From Desulfobacteraceae bacterium (GTDB lineage: Bacteria; Desulfobacterota; Desulfobacteria; Desulfobacterales; Desulfobacteraceae): a stretch of 19,775 nt of DNA. Location of the stretch: NCBI GenBank assembly GCA_003354055.1, contig PIVQ01000063.1, forward strand, positions 1 to 19,775. The letters run 5' to 3'. Shown piece after piece: positions 15,518 to 19,775 of the stretch. The notes under the pieces were generated by a model. The model was not told the DNA's origin. It was given only the letters and a program-made list of their open reading frames with translations, and made no database searches. Positions within the stretch are counted from its first letter, which is position 1. Each line of letters starts with the position of its first letter. The position numbers and the translations under genes are program-made.

Positions 15518-15850
15518 CTAAACACCGGCGTCAAATTTGTCCGGCTGTGGATTTCCATAGGCCAGCCAGTCCTTGCCGAATACATTTGTCTGCGCCCTTG
15601 CAAATTCTCCGGCCTTTGCCCCATCAAAGCCCTGGCCTGGGAGCCCGGAATCCGACCGGACCGCAAGGACAGTCAGAGGCGGCAATTTCTCCTTCATGCA
15701 AAAGTCTTGAATGGGATCCAAATACTTTCCTATACCTATGGCAGGTACCCCTGTCAATTTTGACAATTGCCCGTAGGTGATCGTCTGCCTGTTTCTTGCG
15801 GCCCAGGCAAGAACACTCCAGATCTGGCAGGCCCGTTCTGCTTTTTTCAT
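15518..15850 (-). CDS. Alkyltransferase-like (MGMT/ATL winged-helix-like) small protein without the catalytic cysteine motif
   Basis: A 110-residue cytosolic protein. Residues 23-52 (QTITYGQLSKLTGVP and the following AIGIGKYLDPIQDFC) resemble the DNA-binding helix-turn-helix of O6-alkylguanine alkyltransferases and ATL proteins (TTYGEIA...G.P...VG.AL..NP). The PCHR active site is replaced by PPLTVLAV, and the sequence then runs through SDSGLPGQGF, as in many uncharacterised proteins of similar size. It should therefore not be a suicide alkyltransferase; binding DNA or nucleotide is possible but unproven. An AGGGGG precedes the ATG at 15850. It heads the cluster with TatD and TcdA, both nucleic-acid-related. 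Confidence 0.6.
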   Translation of the reverse strand: MKKAERACQIWSVLAWAARNRQTITYGQLSKLTGVPAIGIGKYLDPIQDFCMKEKLPPLTVLAVRSDSGLPGQGFDGAKAGEFARAQTNVFGKDWLAYGNPQPDKFDAGV

Positions 15851-15933
15851 AACGCCCCCTTTTACAATTGATTATTTTTGCATTTCCTACAGTGATGAAG
15901 AGATACAGAATTTCTGAGAATATGACCGAGTAA

Positions 15934-16257
15934 CTATTTTAACACAGACGACATAATCGCTTCACAATCTCTACCCCCATAGAATATATTCAGAATCCTA
16001 ACCACCTGTTGCTCCTCATCAACAACAAAAGCAACAATGGTCTTTTTATTCAGGGGATAGATTCTTAAACATTTCATTAAGTCGTTGCGTTGCTGTCCTC
16101 TTAGAGGCGCATTTTCTAATTTCTGACATTTGAGCCTAAGCTTTTCAATGAATGCCCAAGCTCTTTCGGGAAAGCCACTTTGCGCCGCATTATATTCATA
16201 GATATATTCAAGATCTTTGATTGCATCCGGAATCAAATAGACTTTATATGTTTCTAT
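15934..16257 (-). CDS. RelE/ParE-family toxin, start codon apparently degenerate (ATA)
   Basis: A ParE-like toxin of about 107 residues. Visible: ETYKVYLIPDAIKDLEYI, the two-helix hairpin (YIYEYNAAQSGFPERAWAFI, then EKLRLKCQKLENAP), the basic strand RNDLMKCLRIYPLNKKTIVA, and the terminal strand VVRILNIFYGGRDCEAI. The frame reaches back through an ATA (16257-16255) overlapping the antitoxin TAA in the arrangement where TAATG is usual. The first standard initiation codon is TTG at 16236, which would delete the first beta-strand. The coordinates given assume the ATA position. ParE toxins inhibit gyrase and RelE toxins cleave mRNA; the catalytic class cannot be fixed here. Expression may be weak or lost. 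Confidence 0.75.
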   Translation of the reverse strand: METYKVYLIPDAIKDLEYIYEYNAAQSGFPERAWAFIEKLRLKCQKLENAPLRGQQRNDLMKCLRIYPLNKKTIVAFVVDEEQQVVRILNIFYGGRDCEAIMSSVLK

Positions 16258-16538
16258 TATACTTCTTTCTTTACCCGTTGTTCATGTAGTTCCTCTATAG
16301 TTTTAAAGGCTGCATTAAACGGCACCGGTTCACCGCTTTGATCTGAATGAGCCAGACGTTCACGGATTAAAGAAATTCTTACTTTGTGCTCTTCTTCTCT
16401 CTTCTGCCATAGCCTCATGGCTTCCCTTATTAATTCGCTCGTTGAGCCATAGGAGCCTGAGCTAACCTCTTTTTTGATAGCGGCCAGCATATCGGGCGGT
16501 AAAGTGATTGTGATTCTTTCAGCTTTTTCCTGTTGCAT
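16257..16538 (-). CDS. ParD-like ribbon-helix-helix antitoxin
   Basis: A 93-residue protein. The N-terminal ribbon-helix-helix is clear: ERITITLPPDMLAAIKKEV, then GSYGSTSELIREAMRLWQKR, the pattern of ParD/CopG antitoxins. The C-terminal half (residues 47-93) is charged and helical, as expected for the toxin-wrapping tail. GGAGG lies seven bases before the ATG. It precedes the toxin gene, the standard order, and should repress its own promoter through the palindrome at 16554-16576. Confidence 0.9.
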   Translation of the reverse strand: MQQEKAERITITLPPDMLAAIKKEVSSGSYGSTSELIREAMRLWQKREEEHKVRISLIRERLAHSDQSGEPVPFNAAFKTIEELHEQRVKKEV

Positions 16539-16553
16539 TTATAATCCTCCGTC

Positions 16554-16576
16554 AAAGTATGATTTAATCATACTTT
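16554..16576. promoter_or_regulatory. Perfect palindromic operator of the ParDE locus
   Basis: AAAGTATGATT (16554-16564), one centre base, then AATCATACTTT (16566-16576): 11-bp perfect arms. It lies 16 bases upstream of the antitoxin start. On the minus strand a TTGTAA box just before it and CATACT inside it, with a spacer near 16 bases, could be the -35 and -10, so binding of ParD would block RNA polymerase. Confidence 0.75.
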
Positions 16577-16613
16577 TTTACAAAACAAGGGTCAACATTC
16601 ACTTTAAAAAAAA

Positions 16614-17507
16614 TTATCCAGTTAGCTCACTGGCCGTAATAACCCGGCCCACGCCACTGTCCAGACAGTTGTCCCCAAAGAGCTCCGCCAAGATCAAACC
16701 GGCCTCGGTACCGGTACAATGGGAGGGCGCCACATAACGGACGCCAAGGTCCTTGAGTTTTTGGACGGTTTTCCGGATTTTTGAATTCATATGCCTGAAA
16801 CAATGGAATCCCCCCATGACCAACAGCAGTTCCTCCCCTGTAATCTGTATGGCCCTTTCTGCCATATCTGCCACCCCGGGATGAGCGCATCCGGTGATGA
16901 GAATGCTGCCCTGATCAGTCAGGATAATGAGACCGTGCTCATTTTTTAACAGGCTTTTCATTTCTCCGGTAGAAATACAGTTCCGGGTAATCCTGCATGG
17001 CCCGGTAACTTTCCTGACAATGGCACCTGTTTGTTCAAAGGCCCTGGTATGGATTGAGGAAAAGGTGTGGACAACGGAAACACCGGGATTTTTGCACTGC
17101 TTAAGACATGCCTGCGCACCGCCGACATGATCGTCATGATCATGGGAAATCATAAGTTCCTCCACCTGCCTCGGATCTACCCCCAATATTTTCATATTGG
17201 ACATAAGGGTATCGCCAAACTCACCCGCATCAAAAAGAACGGTTTTATCCAGCCCCTGAATCAGACAGGAAAATCCCCAACCGGCCTTCAGTCCCTTTTT
17301 ATAATGCATATTGTCGTAAACCACGGTGAGTTTGATTTTCCCAAGATCAGCCTTCTGAACCCCGTCCATGACCCGGGCCACACTCTCCGGATCCAGAGTC
17401 TGGTCAGAACACCCGGCCAAAGCACTGCCAAGACACAGGGAACCGGCCACGCCCACCACCAGACGTCCTGTTTTCTCAATGGCCTCCCGCCGTGTTATTT
17501 TATCCAT
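16614..17507 (-). CDS. Exported metallo-beta-lactamase-fold hydrolase (COG1237 type), predicted lipoprotein
   Basis: A 297-residue protein. The N-terminus has a twin arginine (TRREAI), a hydrophobic stretch and a lipobox SALAGC with C33, so it is probably a lipoprotein, possibly Tat-exported although the RR motif is not the full consensus. The MBL fold follows: HxHxDH at 122-127 (SHDHDDHVGG), GCAHPG (206-211, H209), GGFHCF (232-237) and PSHCTG (261-266). This set fits the COG1237 group, named after the methanopterin-pathway dihydropterin-ribofuranosyl-aminobenzene-phosphate synthase; most bacterial members have unknown substrates. AAGGA lies six bases before ATG. It converges on nothing and stands alone. 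Confidence 0.85.
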   Translation of the reverse strand: MDKITRREAIEKTGRLVVGVAGSLCLGSALAGCSDQTLDPESVARVMDGVQKADLGKIKLTVVYDNMHYKKGLKAGWGFSCLIQGLDKTVLFDAGEFGDTLMSNMKILGVDPRQVEELMISHDHDDHVGGAQACLKQCKNPGVSVVHTFSSIHTRAFEQTGAIVRKVTGPCRITRNCISTGEMKSLLKNEHGLIILTDQGSILITGCAHPGVADMAERAIQITGEELLLVMGGFHCFRHMNSKIRKTVQKLKDLGVRYVAPSHCTGTEAGLILAELFGDNCLDSGVGRVITASELTG

Positions 17508-17806
17508 CTGATTTCCTTTTTCATAAAGCAGCCCCCCCTCTGAACGACCTATTTGGATGGTATGATTATAATCGAATACCCTGTTTATTATAAAGACTCA
17601 ACAGATTGTCTCCTGTATGCTACAGACGTCCTCTATTATTTATAACGATATTGCCTACACTTTCCATGTAAGAACAAATGACCATTTCATTTTGCCCCCA
17701 ATTTAGGGTATAAGAAATGGAACGTAAAAATTCAATTTTCGTAATCAGTATTACGGCTCAATGCAATTATTCAATAGAAATGAATCTATTCAAGGAGAAT
17801 ACAAAA

Positions 17807-18058
17807 ATGGAAAATGAACTTGGCCAAAGCACATACAAAAAAATAGGGATCGCAGCAGCAACTCTTTTCACACTCATGATGGTCTCATTTTTTGTGTTCG
17901 TTTTTTATGATTCTACAACGCCCAAAGATCACACCACCGTCGATGAACCTGCAGAACATACGCAGGTAGAGGATCATACCACACCTGAAGATCATGCTGC
18001 CACAACCGAACCTGCAGAACACGCACCGGCCGACGATCACGGGGCTGAAAAAGAATAA
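17807..18058 (+). CDS. Small single-pass membrane protein with acidic, histidine-rich tail
   Basis: An 83-residue protein: a short N-terminus, one transmembrane helix at about residues 12-36 (IGIAAATLFTLMMVSFFVFV), then a 45-residue tail made only of acidic, His, Thr, Pro and Ala residues. The tail has degenerate repeats: DHTTVDEPAEH, then VEDHTTPEDH, then TTEPAEHAPADDHG. It looks designed to bind metal ions or cations outside the membrane. Start chosen at 17807, with AAGGAG nine bases upstream; the frame extends to 17717 without an SD. No named family recognised. Confidence 0.6.
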   Translation: MENELGQSTYKKIGIAAATLFTLMMVSFFVFVFYDSTTPKDHTTVDEPAEHTQVEDHTTPEDHAATTEPAEHAPADDHGAEKE

Positions 18059-18115
18059 TAAACCGACCCTCACGCCTCTATGCTCTTTCTATCTGAATCA
18101 GCTTAGGATCGGCTC

Positions 18116-18209
18116 CAAAATTACTTGATCTTTTGTTTTCAAAATACCCATTTAAGGGGTTTTGGAAATAAGTTTCTGCCCTTCAGGGTATTTAGATCAA
18201 GTTATTTTG
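18116..18209. repeat. 94-bp nested imperfect hairpin
   Basis: Outer arms CAAAATTACTTGATC (18116-18130) and GATCAAGTTATTTTG (18195-18209) pair at 14 of 15 positions. Within them AAATACCC/GGGTATTT (18142-18149, 18186-18193) and AAGGG/CCCTT (18154-18158, 18179-18183) continue the stem. It lies between the two small membrane ORFs. It may be a structured RNA or a palindromic mobile repeat. Confidence 0.6.
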
Positions 18210-18217
18210 TAACGATT

Positions 18218-18283
18218 CCTTAGGGGCGTTTCCCAATTTTTTCTATGTTGCCTCGGTTCCTACAAACGCCCCTCTATTTAAGG
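18218..18283 (+). promoter_or_regulatory. Second hairpin, overlapping the Shine-Dalgarno of the small ORF at 18295
   Basis: A perfect 10-bp stem AGGGGCGTTT/AAACGCCCCT (18222-18231, 18264-18273). An extra pairing CCTTA/TAAGG (18218-18222, 18279-18283) reaches into the AAGGGAG ribosome-binding site (about 18280-18286). If transcribed, it could mask translation of the downstream ORF. Confidence 0.45.
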
Positions 18284-18294
18284 GAGTGAAACCA

Positions 18295-18489
18295 ATGCCA
18301 TCTAAATCAAATACAAATTTTTTATATGTGCTGAACGGGGTTATAATGGGAATGGCTGTTGCGCAAATCATCTCTTATGTTTCCATCTGTTTGAATCCAA
18401 CCAGGGTAACCATGGGGACAAAACTGGATAGCTCCACATATTCATCATCCCTGTGTGCATTGGCACTGACAATCCACATGCGTCGATAG
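18295..18489 (+). CDS. Small hypothetical single-pass membrane ORF
   Basis: A 64-residue ORF with one hydrophobic segment at about residues 8-33 (NFLYVLNGVIMGMAVAQIIS), ending in MRR. GGGAG seven bases before the ATG at 18295 supports translation; an in-frame GTG at 18286 lies inside that SD. No family recognised. The lack of conserved motifs leaves it uncertain as a real gene. Confidence 0.4.
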   Translation: MPSKSNTNFLYVLNGVIMGMAVAQIISYVSICLNPTRVTMGTKLDSSTYSSSLCALALTIHMRR

Positions 18490-18554
18490 TAGGGGTGCCG
18501 AGGGCAGCGATGAAATTACCGTCGAAACAACCGCCTGTGGATAGGAAACAGCGC

Positions 18555-19775
18555 TTAATCCCTATCCATTACGCGATCAATGGCTTCAGCGATACCGGCA
18601 CGGGATATAGGTTTTCTGACATAGGCGGCAATTCCGGCGCGGTCTGCCGTCATTTCGTCAATACGGCCACTGTGCCCGGAGCAGATGATCACGGGAATTT
18701 CCGGCCTGAGCGTTTTAACCTTTTCCGTTAACACCAATCCGTTCATCTTGGGCATGGTAAAATCCGAAATCACCAGATCAAACCGGGCCGGATTCCGGCT
18801 GAATGATGCCAACGCTTTTTCCGGACAGGTTTGCGCCTCCACACTGAATCCCAGGCGCTCAAGATTACGGGTCATAATATTGACAATGGGATTTTCGTCA
18901 TCCACCAGAAGAATATGGGCGGCACGGCCATGGACCCTGTCCGGACCTGCATCTTCGAACTGGACGGCAAGGGGGCGGGCATTAACAACAGGAAAAAACA
19001 CGGTAAAGCAGGTGCCTTTACCGGAATCACTGTCCACAAGGATATGGGCATTGTGGCTGCGGACAATGCCATGAACCACGGAAAGCCCCATACCGGTTCC
19101 TTTACCCACCTCTTTGGTGGTAAAATAAGGATCAAAAATCTTCTCCCGGATTTCAGGCTCAATACCGGAACCTGAATCTTTTACAGACAGGGCCAAATAT
19201 TCCCCCGGTGCCACCCCCCGGATGGTTTCATCTGTCTCTTTAACCATCTGACAATTTTCCACACATACCTCAATGGTCCCTCCGGTTTCCCACATGGCAT
19301 GAGCCGCATTGGTACATAAATTGATCATCACCTGATGAATCTGGGTGGCATCTGCAAGGATGGCAGGCGCAGATTTGGGAAGAGTCTCTTTAATCACAAC
19401 ACTGGAAGGGATGGAGGACCGGATCAGCGTTAACGACTCCCGCACCACGAGGGTCAGATCAAGCGGTGTTTGCTCAAGCTTGGTTTTCCTTGTAAAACTA
19501 AGCAATTGACGCACCACATCCTTGGCCCTGAAGCTGGCGGTTTTTATCTCTTTGATATGACCGCATACCGGGCTCCACTCCGGTGTGTCGTCCAGGGCCA
19601 GTTCGGCATTGCCGATGATAATCCCCAGAATATTGTTGAAATCATGGGCCACACCACCTGCCAGAGTACCGATGGACTCCATCTTATGGGCCTGGCGAAG
19701 CTCATCTTCCATCTGTTTAAGATCCGTTATATCCGTGGCAATCTGAAGCTTGACCATTCTGCCGTCAGTCCACTC
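18555..19775 (-). CDS. PAS-histidine kinase-receiver hybrid sensor, C-terminal part
   Basis: 406 residues are visible and the frame is open at the window end, so the N-terminal sensing region is missing. In order: the last strand of a PAS domain (WTDGRMVKLQIATDITDLKQ), the H-box GTLAGGVAHDFNNILG, the N-box INLCTNAAHAM, G boxes DSGSGIEPEIREKIFDPYFT and GTGMGLSVVHGI, then a receiver domain starting ILLVDDENPI with phosphoacceptor aspartate in VISDFTMPKMNGL, a CSGH switch strand and the K-P of VRKPI. This order (HisKA of the HDFNN type with a C-terminal receiver) is common in deltaproteobacterial hybrids. No output domain or partner regulator is in the window, so the target is unknown. Confidence 0.92.
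   Translation of the reverse strand, partial: EWTDGRMVKLQIATDITDLKQMEDELRQAHKMESIGTLAGGVAHDFNNILGIIIGNAELALDDTPEWSPVCGHIKEIKTASFRAKDVVRQLLSFTRKTKLEQTPLDLTLVVRESLTLIRSSIPSSVVIKETLPKSAPAILADATQIHQVMINLCTNAAHAMWETGGTIEVCVENCQMVKETDETIRGVAPGEYLALSVKDSGSGIEPEIREKIFDPYFTTKEVGKGTGMGLSVVHGIVRSHNAHILVDSDSGKGTCFTVFFPVVNARPLAVQFEDAGPDRVHGRAAHILLVDDENPIVNIMTRNLERLGFSVEAQTCPEKALASFSRNPARFDLVISDFTMPKMNGLVLTEKVKTLRPEIPVIICSGHSGRIDEMTADRAGIAAYVRKPISRAGIAEAIDRVMDRD

Noticed and set aside
15518..15850. Functional O6-methylguanine-DNA methyltransferase
   Set aside because: The PCHR active-site cysteine motif is missing.
1..19775. CRISPR array, prophage, IS transposase, tRNA or rRNA genes
   Set aside because: No regularly spaced repeats, integrase, transposase or RNA gene signature was seen on either strand.

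Overview
The window (about 48-50% GC by eye) looks like a chromosomal segment of a marine-type sulfate-reducing Desulfobacterota, most likely Desulfobacteraceae. This is inferred from gene content: a menaquinone-type MenG/UbiE methyltransferase, corrinoid/methyl-tetrahydrofolate methyl transfer of the kind that feeds a Wood-Ljungdahl pathway, many two-component hybrid kinases, and AT-rich palindromic intergenic elements. No phage, IS transposase, CRISPR, rRNA or tRNA gene was seen.

Layout. Positions 1-1333 hold the 3' end of menG/ubiE and a small multidrug-export-type membrane protein with a near-consensus sigma-70 promoter. Positions 1388-3711 (minus strand) hold nadB (L-aspartate oxidase) and an upstream SH3/coiled-coil/anchor envelope protein, with small tandem repeats on both sides of the latter. 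Positions 3847-9610 (minus) are the centrepiece: a five-gene operon, in transcription order MttB-family methyltransferase 1, MFS transporter, MttB-family methyltransferase 2, corrinoid protein, methyl-corrinoid:THF methyltransferase. It ends in a strong bidirectional terminator and is preceded by a sigma-54-like promoter with a long dyad at enhancer distance. Positions 9775-9899 are a 125-bp palindromic (MITE-like) element that supplies the stop codon of the next gene.

Positions 9896-13941 are a lipid-related module: TetR regulator plus ABC1/UbiB-type kinase-like protein (minus, overlapping), divergent from a long-chain acyl-CoA ligase. Positions 13947-15850 (minus) hold a tight cluster of an ATL/MGMT-like small protein, a TatD hydrolase and TcdA (ThiF-family tRNA ct6A dehydratase). 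Positions 15934-16576 are a ParDE-type toxin-antitoxin locus with a perfect operator palindrome and an apparently damaged toxin start codon. Positions 16614-18489 hold a lipoprotein metallo-beta-lactamase-fold hydrolase, two small single-pass membrane ORFs and two long structured inverted repeats. The window closes with a PAS/histidine kinase/receiver hybrid (minus), truncated at the window edge.

How the operon should work (inference from family knowledge): the MFS protein imports a quaternary or tertiary N-methylated amine. The two non-pyrrolysine MttB homologues move methyl groups from it, or from two successive substrates, to the Co(I) corrinoid protein. The MtrH/AcsE-like enzyme then passes the methyl group to tetrahydrofolate, so it can be oxidised to CO2 for sulfate reduction or used in acetyl-CoA synthesis. 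Two divergent MttB paralogues sharing one corrinoid protein, an MFS importer between them and a sigma-54-type promoter make this the best candidate here for an undescribed substrate pathway.
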